From Tricholomella constricta (lineage: Eukaryota > Basidiomycota > Agaricomycetes > Agaricales > Lyophyllaceae): 64,000 nt of DNA. Shown piece after piece: positions 21,584 to 31,927 of the stretch (position 1 is the first letter of the stretch; each line of letters begins with the position of its first letter). Made by a program: the position numbers and the translations under genes. The stretch spans positions 124,001 through 188,000 of the forward strand of contig JAACJP010000016.1 of the NCBI GenBank assembly GCA_013368375.1. Reading direction: 5' to 3'. Below the pieces are notes generated by a model. The model saw only the letters and a program-made list of their open reading frames with translations, had not been told where the DNA came from and made no database searches.

Positions 21584-23576
21584 ATGCCCTTCCCTGTCTC
21601 ATCTGCATATCAGAATACGAGGATGCTGCCCACATCATCCTCCACATCCTCCGCCCACCCCCACCACAAACGCGGTCGTCGTCCCCCAAGGGGTCTGTGG
21701 AAGTCACGCGTGACCGTCCCACCGCGGCTCCCGCCGGCAGATTCCCGCACCAATAACAATCACGCCGTCCAATCGCCCCCACAGTCCGACACCGACGACG
21801 ACGACGACGCCACATCTTCCGTTAACTCAAAACGCCACCGCCGTGCCTCCTCTGACTCTCTCACCGACGACGATCACTTCTTCTACTGGGACTACTCCCG
21901 CAAGTGCAGTCCCCATTCTGATCGTGTCAGCAGCTGGGAATCGTCCTCAAAAATCATGGTCACCTCCACCATCGCTGGCCCGGGCCCTGAGGCCGCCGCT
22001 GCAAAGGAATCGTGCGATCTAGAGGATTGGGAAGATCTCAAGGAACTTTTTGCCAGGGCCGCACACCAGTACGAAAGTGTGTTATCGGCCGCGATAGCCT
22101 GATCGATTTCGTCGGTTGAATGGATTTTCTTTAGATGGCGACGCGTCTGAAGCGCTCCCGATACTCCGGGGCGTCATACACGAATGCCATCGCTTCCTGA
22201 CGCACTACGAGGACCCATCCGTCCTCTTTCTCAATACCGGCCATCCCCCAGAAACACATAAACCCACCACCTTCCTCCTGGCCTCGCCGCCCAGGGAGCG
22301 CAAGTGGTAAGCTCACTCCGAACCAAGCCGTTTCTATCTAACCCACATCTCTCCCAGCAAATGCGTCGAACTGCCCACCGCATTCCACGTCATACTCGGC
22401 ACCGTCCTCTTCATGTTTGGCAACCTCATCGCCCAAGAGCCCTCCCTCGCCCTCGACGGTGAACCCGACTCTCCCGTCCCTTACTGGCTCGCGACCCTCG
22501 ATGTCTTTGAAACCGGCGAAAGCCTCCCCAGCCGCACCAGCGGGCGCAACGAGTTCGAAGCGCCCGAGGACTGGCGCATGGCCCTCGTCTGGGGCCGCAC
22601 CCTCGTCTGCATCGCCGACGAGACCGTCACCCGCGCCCGCCTCGCGAACCCCAACGACGGCTCTGCCGCCATCGACTTCCCCGTCGCCGAATTCTCCGCA
22701 GACGACCCCGACTGGCCGCCCGAGTCCCCCTTTGCCGCGATCGCAGCCCGCCGCCCACCCGTCACCCGCCGCATGTCCCTCTCCACCGCCTCCCCCAACG
22801 ATCTCCTCGCCCTCGCCATGGATCAGTTCTCCCGTGGCATCTTCCACATGCCACATCCGCAGCACCACCCCCTCCCCCCCATCCCGCCACAAAACCAATA
22901 TCCCCAGTTCTCCTGCACGACTGCCCCTGCCGCTGCCGCTGCCACTGCCACCGCCACCGCCACTGAGGCACCCGCGCCCGCACCGGCGCCGCTGGCACCG
23001 CAAGAGACCTTCTCCCGCGCCAAAGAGCTCTTCACGATCGCCTCCGAGGTTCTCCTCCTGGCCGAAAAGCTGCCCGTGCCGAGCGAGCGGCAGACGTGGG
23101 CGGCGTGGGCGGACGCCGTGTTCACGCAGATGAAGATGGAGGCGGACGTGGACGCGTGGCGCCGGCCCATCCAGCGCGCGCGGGGGCGGTGCTGGCTTGT
23201 TATCGGGTCTGCCAGGATTGATGCGCTGGAAGCGGCGTTGGAGGCGGGAGAGATTGATTTGGGGACGTCGGAGGAGGCACGGGAGGCGAGGGAGGGGTTG
23301 GGGCGGGCGGTGGAGTTTTTGGAGAGGGCGAAGATGGGGGAGGAAGAGGAGGGGAGGGGGGGAGGGGAGGGGGAGGAGGAGGAGGAGAGGGAGTTGAGGG
23401 TGCTTTTGGCGGAGGCGTTGTTGACCCTGGGGAATTTGACCCCGGAAGAGGGGAAGAGGGAGGAGTTGTATGCGCGTGCGCAGGTGGAGGGAGGGGAGGA
23501 TTATTTGATGGGGAGTGAGCATGGGGATGATGATGAAGATGACGATGCGATCATGGGCGACAGTCGGTGTCTCTAG
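21584..23576 (+). CDS. Helical-repeat protein, possibly Nro1/Ett1-like
   Basis: Three exons read in frame: about 21584-22078, about 22135-22308 and about 22359-23576, with the stop at 23574-23576. The N-terminus is basic and acidic low complexity (RRASSDSLTDDDHFFYWDYS). The body is helical: DLEDWEDLKELFARAAHQYE, ALPILRGVIHECHRFLTHYE, FHVILGTVLFMFGNLIAQEP, EDWRMALVWGRTLVCIADE. A Pro/Ala-rich linker leads to more helices (FSRAKELFTIASEVLLLAEK) and a Glu/Gly-rich stretch. The pattern of TPR-like helices with a conserved GRTLVxxADE segment recalls the fungal Nro1/Ett1 family (nuclear TPR proteins affecting translation termination and Ofd1 hydroxylase); that assignment rests on memory of the family and is tentative. 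The start could be an internal ATG such as 21956. Confidence 0.55.
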
Positions 23577-24372
23577 CGATTCGGATTCGGGGTTTTGGCT
23601 TCTCTCTCTCTAGATCTGCTTTGGCTTGTCTGCTTTGGTTTACTCTCTCTCTCTCTCTCTCACTCTTTCCCGGCGCACATCATCATCACCATCATCCCAA
23701 CTATGCATTTGTTTTTCATTCAATCATCCATCCATCCATCCCGTTACGCATTGTCATCGTCATACTCACTCACACCCAGCTGCATTTTTTGCATAATTTA
23801 TCATCACCCCTTGTACACCATCTGTACTTCAAAATGCAACATTGCAATCGCTTGGTTTTCCGTTACCATTATTGTTGTCCTTGGCACCCAGAAAAGGATC
23901 TCTCTTTGATGTGCTCCCTCTAGATCTACGGTCGCATTTCGTTCGGTCTTGCGAAAAACTTCACTTCACGGACACCAGTGACATACACAGGGTACGAATA
24001 CGAACACATGCCCCTCGAGAACATACACAAATTTCTTCATCAGGATCCGAGGGGGGAAGGGGGGTTAATGTACCTAGAAATAAGAAATAATCAAGGTCGA
24101 ATATGCTTTCTTCCCCGATCCTCTCCCTGCCCCCTGCTTCCCTCTTTCATCGCGGGCCCCCGCCCCCGTTACAAGCCAGCCCATCTCAAGGTAAGGTAAG
24201 TAACCTGTATCTAACTAAGCTAGACGGGGCGCGGTCCTCAGTTTGCAGGAGGAGCCTTTAAAGAAGCCTGGCACGGGCGGGCATCAATCAAGTTGCCTGT
24301 CCATCATCGCATCGCATCGACCCCATCCGAGTCATCCAAATCCAAATCCAAATCCAAATCCAAATTTAATGG
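23577..24372. other. Intergenic with simple-sequence repeats
   Basis: Non-coding. A CT dinucleotide tract lies near 23641-23665 and CATC tetramers near 23730-23742. Five tandem copies of a hexamer (AAATCC, about 24337-24364) lie immediately downstream of the carrier gene's stop. No gene was seen. Confidence 0.5.
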
Positions 24373-25956
24373 TCAGGAGAGCGCCTGCACGACGGTCTCG
24401 AACGTCGCAAAGGTGACCATGTTCACGGGGACTGCGCTGGAAGTAGTAGTAGTAGGGAAGCATAAGCATCGCATCACGATCAAGAAAGCGAGGGGAGGGG
24501 GGGGAGGGGATGAGCCGGGACTACAGAGACAGAGACGTGCGAATGCGAATGCCGCATGAACGTACGTACCGTATGAGTGTGGGCGCCAGGCCGCGGTAGA
24601 ACACGCGCAGGCCGTCGGCGCGGTAGGAGTTGACGATCGTGGAGAGCGTCGTGCGGTATGGGTGTGTGTCGTTCCGGGTGAGGAGGGATGGTGGTGGTGG
24701 CGGCCTCAGGGTGTTGACATTACTGGTGGGGGTGGTGGTGCCAAGGAGGGGGGTCAAGGCGTTGTTGACGGTGGGCGGGGGGAGGAGGGCGTCCGTGCCC
24801 TGCATGCGGGTTTTGACGACGTCGAAGGGGAAGGTGGCGAGCCACCCGACTGTCGACGTTTAGAATACTCTGACGCTCATCAGGGAAGGTTAAGGACGTA
24901 CAGACTCCGGCCATGCCGCCTGCCAGGAGCAGGGAGGGCCAATGCAGATTGGTGCCCGAGGAGGGCAATGCGTCTCCGTCCTGGGAGGCCGCGAGGAAAC
25001 GGCAGGTCGCTTCATACTAGCCCATGAAAAGGGGTATTGCAAAGAGGGGGGGAATTCAGTATGTACCCCGTGCGCGCAACAGCTGCGATGTAAGACGAGG
25101 GGCGTACGGCAAGGAAATAAGCACCGTATCCGGTGTCTCTTAATGCGGTGGCGGTAATTCCGCGGTATAATCCAGGTAGGCCGGATTCCCTGAAAATCTG
25201 GAGCGCGACGCGGCGCGTGGAGGTGCGTTGGAGACACGATTGCTGCCTGATCTTGATTAATTCTATTGGGGTCGTTATAATACTGGTGATAGAAAGCCAT
25301 GGTCAGGGACGCTGCATCGGGCGGAGTGAAAAAAGGGGGGGGACTCGCGATGATACGATTCCACTCCCTATACCCGCAAGCGTGATTTGCGTGAGTGAGG
25401 GGAGGGCGTCGGGGTGCTCGAGCTGTAATTTCATGAAAAACCGGTATGACGAGAATACTAAGCCGTTCATGAGTGCAACAGTCGCCTAAAATCCAAGGCG
25501 ATCAGATCAGTCTAATGTTCTTACGTCTGGGTCAGTACGGCTGAGCACACATACCAGAGGGGAGGTGATTCCTTTATATAGGCCGACGAACCTCTCCTCG
25601 CGGACAATTGTCGTCACCGCATGGACCGTCGAGCGGTACTTGAAAGAGGTTTCTGGATTTTGGAACCGTACTTTCACTAAGACGCGCAAGATGATGAGTT
25701 CCTCGGATGTTATGGACGCGATCCGACGGCGGAGCCAGACCTGTATCGAATGGGAATCCAACGGCTAGGCTGGCCATCCCCTGTGCGTACATCTGAGTTT
25801 AAGATCATGTAGGGATACTTTTGGAAAACTTGCCGATATAGTTCCAGCGATAAAGTCAATGGTAGGGTCAAGCTCAACTGTGAGGTGCATAAGATACAGC
25901 TTTGCAGTTGGGGGAGGTAAGAACCGCGCACCTTGGCCCTCCAAAGAACCACTCAT
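24373..25956 (-). CDS. Mitochondrial carrier family (SLC25) protein
   Basis: Inner-membrane solute carrier with three tandem repeats. Each repeat shows its P-x-[DE]-x-x-[KR] signature: FPFDTVKVRF (repeat 1), TPIELIKIRQQ (repeat 2) and FPFDVVKTRMQ (repeat 3). Each is followed by a glycine-containing YxG segment (FVGLYKGI, LPGLYRGI, LRVFYRGL). The start MSGSLEGQGARFLPPPTAKL is at 25956. The last exon ends VPVNMVTFATFETVVQALS with the stop at 24373-24375. Six or seven introns. Repeat 3 carries a Pro/Thr/Leu-rich insert of about 35 residues (about 24680-24780) between the signature and the YRTTLS matrix helix, longer than usual. The substrate cannot be told from sequence; the repeat-2 signature PIELIKIRQQ is reminiscent of amino-acid/carnitine-type carriers. 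Confidence 0.85.
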
Positions 25957-26287
25957 CTTTCCCGTCTTAATGACAGTATGGCTGAGGTGTCTAGGTTAGG
26001 ATCCGTCTAGTAATCTGAGGTCAAGGCTGATTTTAGGAGATTAGGATGTCACTTGAATCACATGAACACGATCGCGTCTGTCATGTGACCCGAGACGCGA
26101 CCGTGATCGCGACGATGGAAGCGCGACTGTTTCTTTGCACTGTTGTCTCTGGAAGTTGACCGTCGCAGCACGGTAATGAAGATGTCCAATCTCGGTGCAC
26201 AAGAAGCTGAAATACAAGTTTTCATTATGCAGAACAAAACAAAGCACATCGTCTATTTTTTTTTGCCCTCTGTAGATAACATGCGGC
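25957..26287. other. Intergenic between carrier and STT3
   Basis: Holds the carrier's 5' flank and the 3' flank of STT3. No coding sequence was recognised. Confidence 0.35.
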
Positions 26288-29187
26288 TCAAAGTATAGCC
26301 CGGCGCCTTGTCGTCGGCTTGCTGCGCTTCCGCTTCTTGCCTTGCGCGAACGCGTTCGCACTTTTCAGATCGCGCCCTAGCGAATCCTCCTTTTTCACTT
26401 CGTAGATTCGTACCTAGGGGACAGGTCAGATCAGCGCCCATGGAAGAGACTGAAATTTTTTCCTGGTACTCACAATCCAGTTCTCTGAAGTAAAAGCTTC
26501 ATCGAGGTAGTCCAGCGTAGGCCCTACCTTGGGAACCTGTTGCTGGCGCACCCTGTCCATAGCCTGGGCACCGCCGAACAGATCCACGAAGCTGACAGAC
26601 AACAACAAGGTGAGCGTCAGCATAAAAGCCGAAAAGTATCAACATGTCCGAACGACGCACCGATAGTACGACATCTTGTACATCAAGCTGTTCCTCATGG
26701 CCGGGGACGCGTTGTCGTCAACCTTGTACTCGCCCTGCGGCGTGAAGAAGCTGGGCTCCTGGACTTCATCGGGCCACACGCCTTGCGCGATGCGGACCAT
26801 CCAGAGGAACTTGTTGATGTCGTCTCCGGAGTAGCCGATCAGGCCGCCGAAGATGACAAGGATGTATGAGACGTCGTGTTTGCGGAGAATGGGATACGCG
26901 ACCTCTTCAGAACTGGACATCGCTTTTCCAACGGTGGCGATGTGGGCTTGAAACGGATAAAGATGTTAGCCAAGCTTAGAAGAGTGATAGGAGAAGACAT
27001 ACTGTTGTTCCAGGTATTGTTGTCAACCAGGGTGGGGCGGTCAGCCATACCAGCGATCTGATATCCGTAGTCCCACCAGCTCATGACAACAGCGTCCTCG
27101 GGGGTGTTCTGTCTCAGCCAGTAATACGCTTCACGGAAGTCGTCGATGATGTGCTGGCTGCCATCCGGGTTGGAGGAAGCCAGGACGACGGAGGGCGAGG
27201 AGTAGGCGCTGGAAGTTACCCATGTACAATGCGATACGAAGAAGGCGAGCATGCAGATTGTGTTTAAGACAACCATGATGCGGGTGTCGAGCCCATAAAT
27301 GCCCTTCGGCTTGGCCGTCTTTGTTGAAGAGGAGGCAAGGATGTCACTAAGGGTCGTCGGATGCTCTGCCGCTGCCGCTGCTGCCTTCTTGGCCTTCTTG
27401 GACGTTGTCGCGGGCGTCGTAGGGGAAGGAGCAGCGCCGTTCGTTCCTGGTGCACTGATAGTGCTAGCTCCACTCTCGCTCCGGGTATCGTCGACGACCT
27501 CGGGCTCTGTGGGGTCGACGAAGGTGTCGAGGAGGGTGGAAAGCGCGACGGCGGAGGCAACGCAAACCACAGGGGTGAGTGTGAGCATGAGACGGACCAT
27601 GACGCCTGCAAAGTAACTCGCCACAACGGCGTAGATGATGACGAACAGATGCTCATCTCGGAGCTCGCGGAAGCAGAGGATGACGCCGGCGGGGAAAAGG
27701 AAAACAAGGAATTGCAGGTCCATGAAGAAGGATGGCCATGCGGTGGGTTGATGTTCGGATACAGAGGCGATGATCGGGATATATCTGAGAAGCACGTCAG
27801 AAAGAGCTGCTTGTGTCGCCGAGGGCCAACGTACTTTTTGGCGTAACCAGTGTCCCACAGGGAATAGAAGCGACCAGTCCAGGGCGCGATCCATCCTTTA
27901 TAGGTGAGAAGAACAAAGGCCATAGCTCCCAGGATGCCAATGGAGATGACACCAGTAGCGAGAAGCTTTTGGAACTGGTGTGAGGACACATGTGATCGCA
28001 CGAGCTGCGCAAATGCCACAATTTGGAGGAGACCGAAAACACCTGTGAGGAGTCATAAGCATAAGGGACGAGCAGAACATGTCAACAACAAACCAAGTGC
28101 AGCCATATGCTCGCTGGTTTTCACGGGTTGAAAACCGACGAAAGGAACCTGCATACTGGCCAATGTGCCGATGGCGTACCAAGAAGAATAAGCTACATAT
28201 AGACGACTGCTGAATCGTCCCATAAGAATAAGAACAAGGGCGTGCAGGGGAATCATGTTTGTGATGAAGGCATAACCACCTAATCGCGACGTCAGAAATA
28301 AGACTTGAAGGGCCAGGATATGACGCACCCCATGCAGCGACCATGTAGAAATAAAATACAGCGGCGACCGTGCCGAACAGCGCGCTCCCTTGTTTAAGCG
28401 CCTTAATCCAGCAGTAGAATGTGATCATGAGGAGGAAAATGGCGATAGCTTCATTGTCGTAGGAGCCGGCGACCGATCGCGAAATATAGCCTGGAACGAT
28501 ACCGATGAAAGCTGCAGCGAGAAGGCCAGCACTTGCGTCCTTCATTTCTTTGGTAAACCTAGAACCGATTTGAGAGAGCGATATTGAAGGTACGAAGTAG
28601 CCTTACATGTAGGTTGCCCATGCCGTAAGTGCGCTGAAACCTGGGGCGAGCAGTACACAGATGTTGCGAATATCCACAGGAAGGTTGATAGCGTGAAGAA
28701 GGTTGTAGATGACACCGCTGGTTGCCATTAAACCGGGGTAGAGAGTCCCGCCAACGACTCGACCGAGAGGATACCATGCCGTGGGATCAAACCAGTTCCA
28801 GAATTCCTGGAGGACGAATCAGACTGAAACTACGAGCAAAGGAGTGAAATTTACACACATAGAACCCTTTGGACGCCAGAACTCTCGTCGCTCGACTTGT
28901 GCCGACAATTCAACGCAAGCTATAAACAGAAGCGCCAAGCCTACTCACTAATTGAACCATGGATCGCTGGAACAAGAAGCAGTATATGTCAGAAGTATAT
29001 CAAACAAGGCAAATGTAGATAGAACGCACAATTCGTGGATTATACTCTCAAAGTTGATAACAGCAAACAACCGCGATGCAATAGCAGCACCAGAAATAAG
29101 CGCGAGAGCTACGATCCGGATTAAAGACGCAGTATTCGCGACTGTGGCAGGAGAAAGATTAGTAGGGAGTGGGTAGGCCGTAGGCAT
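26288..29187 (-). CDS. STT3: Catalytic subunit of oligosaccharyltransferase, STT3
   Basis: ER membrane enzyme that transfers the lipid-linked oligosaccharide to Asn in N-X-S/T sequons. The N-terminus ([20 protein letters not shown]) precedes the first membrane span. The catalytic acidic motifs appear in order: FDPWFNFR (split by an intron near 28860-28970), [14 protein letters not shown] (about 28460) and [10 protein letters not shown] (about 27755). The diagnostic [12 protein letters not shown] lies at about 27050-27090. About 12-13 hydrophobic spans are seen. A Ser/Thr/Ala-rich loop after the SVSE helices ([16 protein letters not shown]) is a lineage insert. The C-terminus is very basic ([13 protein letters not shown]), consistent with a cytosolic tail. 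The stop is at 26288-26290. About nine introns. Divergent from the deacetylase gene, 209 bases apart. Confidence 0.95.
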
Positions 29188-29396
29188 GGCCGGCGGTGGA
29201 GGTGGACTGATGTGCTCCTGACAAGGTCAGAGAGTGGAACACCGGCGGGAAGGAATCGTGGAGAGCAGGACGTGTGGAATTTCGAAAGGTCGACGTGTCG
29301 ACACGAGCTTCCAGATTTAGACGCTGACTAAGCATGATCGGTTCATCGCCCATCCACATAAGGAAGTCGCCTTAGACTCTCACCACCAGACTTACC
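29188..29396. promoter_or_regulatory. Shared divergent promoter of STT3 and the deacetylase
   Basis: 209 bases lie between divergent start codons. A short GTCGAC-centred segment (GGTCGACGTGTCGACACG, about 29289-29306) contains two GTCGAC palindromes and could be a regulatory site; this is inference only. Confidence 0.35.
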
Positions 29397-31075
29397 ATGC
29401 CTGCGAAACGCGTTCTCATTGGTTTTGGGGTCGACGTCGATGCTGTTGCTGGGTGGTGAGCGCTTGAGCACTTAAGCTGATGACCGGAGCCTCATTATGA
29501 TACTTATCAATTAATCAGGTTAGGTTCTTATGGAGGGGAGGACTCTCCACTGGACATTTCGAGGGTCAATATACTCGTCCACCGCCCGACCGACTGACGC
29601 TTGCGCTCATCTGTTACTGTGTTTTAGGGCATGTTTGCCGGAGAGGTTGGAACGCTCCGTCTTTTGAAGCTTTTTGATAAATATAAGCTCAAGACCACTT
29701 GGTTTATACCTGGTCCCTCAGCTTACGCATGTCTGTTCTTGCATCTGCTGATACGGGTCTAGGTCACAGCCTTGAAACCTTTCCTGAGCAGATGAAAGCA
29801 GTTCGTGACGCAGGACACGAAATGTAGGGATATTTCTTAGTCAATCTCCAATGATCTCACCAACGACGCCACAGCGGATTACATGGATATTCACATGAAG
29901 TGCTTCATTTCATTTGCGTTTTCCGTGGCTCCTCACATTAGTCCGCTAGAATCCGGTTGCGTTAAGCATCACGCAGCAGAAAGACATCCTTGACCATACC
30001 TACGACTTACTAACGGCGTTCAATCATGGCATACCTCCAAAGGTTGGTATACAACGGCCACTTGTTAGGTCTCTTTAATCTGCCCGGTAGGGAAGCGTTG
30101 CTCCATGGTGGGAGACGAGCAAGGAAGGGACCGAACTCCTGTTGAACAAGGGGATCGAATATGGCAAGTAGTTCTACTATCGGTCCAAGGCAGGTGGGCT
30201 GACCTAGCCCGCTTCAGACCATTCTAATATGGCCCATGAGTCGGTAAACCAGCGGAATCTGCGTGACATCTTCTGACTCTTCTTGCAGTTGTCAGGCGTA
30301 CTACTTAAGAGATGCCGATACTTGGAAGAGGATCGACTACACCGCTGAAGCCGTTACCTGGATGACCCCACTGAAACGCGGCAATGAAACCGGGCTTGTC
30401 TGCATTCCAGCGAACTGGTTTGATAATGTACCGTCTCCCCATCGCTTCTTGTTATATCCTCATCTTTAGGTACCTCGATGACCTCCCACCTATGATGTGT
30501 GTCTCCTTTGCTTGCGAATGGTTTCTCTATCATGGCTGACTGGCAGGAAACAGGTTCATCAAATCAAGTCCCAACTCTCATGGATGGGTACGATCCCTGT
30601 TCTGAAGTCCCAGATAACACACTCATTCACACTCTAGGTCAGCCCCAGGGACCTGGAGCAGCTGTGGAAGGATATGTTCACGTACTACTACAGGTAATCA
30701 TCCGCTCTCGACATCAGATGCAAAGCCTTTATTTTAACCACGCGGACATGTTTAGAGAAGAAGAGGAGTTCATCTTTCCAATCACAATCCACCCAGATGT
30801 CAGCGGGTGCGTGTCGGACCCCTTCATCTCATATTCTCACTGCTTCACATTGACATGGCAGACGACCTCAAGTGCTCCTCATGCTTGTAAGTGGACCTCA
30901 AAATCTACGCCTCTATATACCCACGGCAACTGGAATCCATCAGGAGCGTTTTATCGAGTGGGTCAATACCCACGACAACGTGTACTGGGTACCCATGATC
31001 GAAATGGCGCGGGAGTTCCGCAGCAAAAATAAACCTTCTCCCACCGCCCAGATGCCTCGCGGTTATAATTTATGA
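29397..31075 (+). CDS. Polysaccharide deacetylase (NodB/CE4 fold, PgdA-like family)
   Basis: The first exon reads [20 protein letters not shown]. It carries the catalytic/metal Asp pair region, then [18 protein letters not shown] (about 29535-29650, across an intron), [20 protein letters not shown], and the metal-binding H-x-x-x-H segment [11 protein letters not shown] (split by an intron at about 29825-29880). Downstream exons read [38 protein letters not shown] and a final [20 protein letters not shown] before the stop at 31073-31075. This pattern fits the cytosolic PgdA/PuuE-like branch of polysaccharide deacetylases, whose substrates include peptidoglycan-like or cyclic-imide compounds. 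There is no signal peptide, which argues against wall chitin as the target. About ten short introns. Substrate unknown. Confidence 0.88.
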
Positions 31076-31927
31076 GCACGCTCCGAGGGTGAAGTGCTTT
31101 TCACCCATTTATATACTATCTATGCGTGTTGTTTCTCGATAGACTTTGGATCTGAACCAATCTTATGCAACGTTTAGAACGCCTCGAACGCCTCGGGACA
31201 CCCGTCTCAGATGATCGCGGGAGTTGCCGGCTGACGTAACCGAACGCAGCCAGCGTCGACGGAGGGCCGCGCCGTCTTCTCGAGGCCAAAATCAATTGGA
31301 TGTGGCCATCCCAGTAGTCCCATCTTCGAATATAGACTACATATTATGTGTAGGTACAAGCTCTGAAAGATCTCCAGAATTCTTAGCCCCCCAGAGCCTC
31401 AAAAATCAGAGAGGACACAATTTTTACTGGTTTTCTCCCCTTGATGCAGGGAAGTCTTGACAGGGCTTGCTCGGATCTATGCGTATGCGGCGTGTCCCAG
31501 CAGTAAAAGAGCGACTTTGTGGGACACGCAGTTTTTCGCAGGCAGCGTCAGCCACAGCGTGTCCCATGAAAAATAAAATGTTTTCGAGCCTTGGGACACG
31601 CTGGACCCTTTATGTCAATTAGATACCATTTTCGTGACATAAAAAATCAATCGAGCCCATCATTCTATTGCTCGGCTGCTGCGCTACGTGATGGCCAGCT
31701 TAAAATCACCCCCGACGCTTCCGTTCGGCCCCCCCTCGCCGATCTCGACGACGACCGACGCGTTCTCGCACTCCCGCACAGCCGCCGTGTCCCAGGGACA
31801 CGCTTACATAAGCGCCCCCCGCCAGCGGCGGGAGGAGGAGGAGGAGTTTATTATACTGGCACGGTCCCCAATTGGAACAACCAGTTCACTGCGGGTCTAT
31901 TTAGGTAATTAACTATATACCTTGGCA
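31076..31927. other. Intergenic with GCGTGTCCCA inverted repeats
   Basis: No coding gene was found. Two hairpin-capable pairs share a 10-base arm: GCGTGTCCCA at 31490-31499 with TGGGACACGC at 31520-31529, and the same pair at 31557-31566 with 31592-31601. A fifth site at 31786-31802 is a near-perfect palindrome, CGTGTCCC-A-GGGACACG. They sit directly beyond the truncated 3' end of the LINE. Confidence 0.6.
31490..31601. repeat. Two consecutive GCGTGTCCCA/TGGGACACGC hairpins
   Basis: Perfect 10-base arms; loops of 20 and 25 bases. The two hairpins lie 27 bases apart. The repeated arm suggests a short non-autonomous element or a bound site rather than chance. Confidence 0.65.

Noticed and set aside
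22338..23522. Long minus-strand open frame (394 codons)
   Set aside because: It is antisense to the Nro1/Ett1-like gene, is Leu/Pro/Gly-rich low complexity, and arises from GC-rich codon bias of the plus-strand gene.
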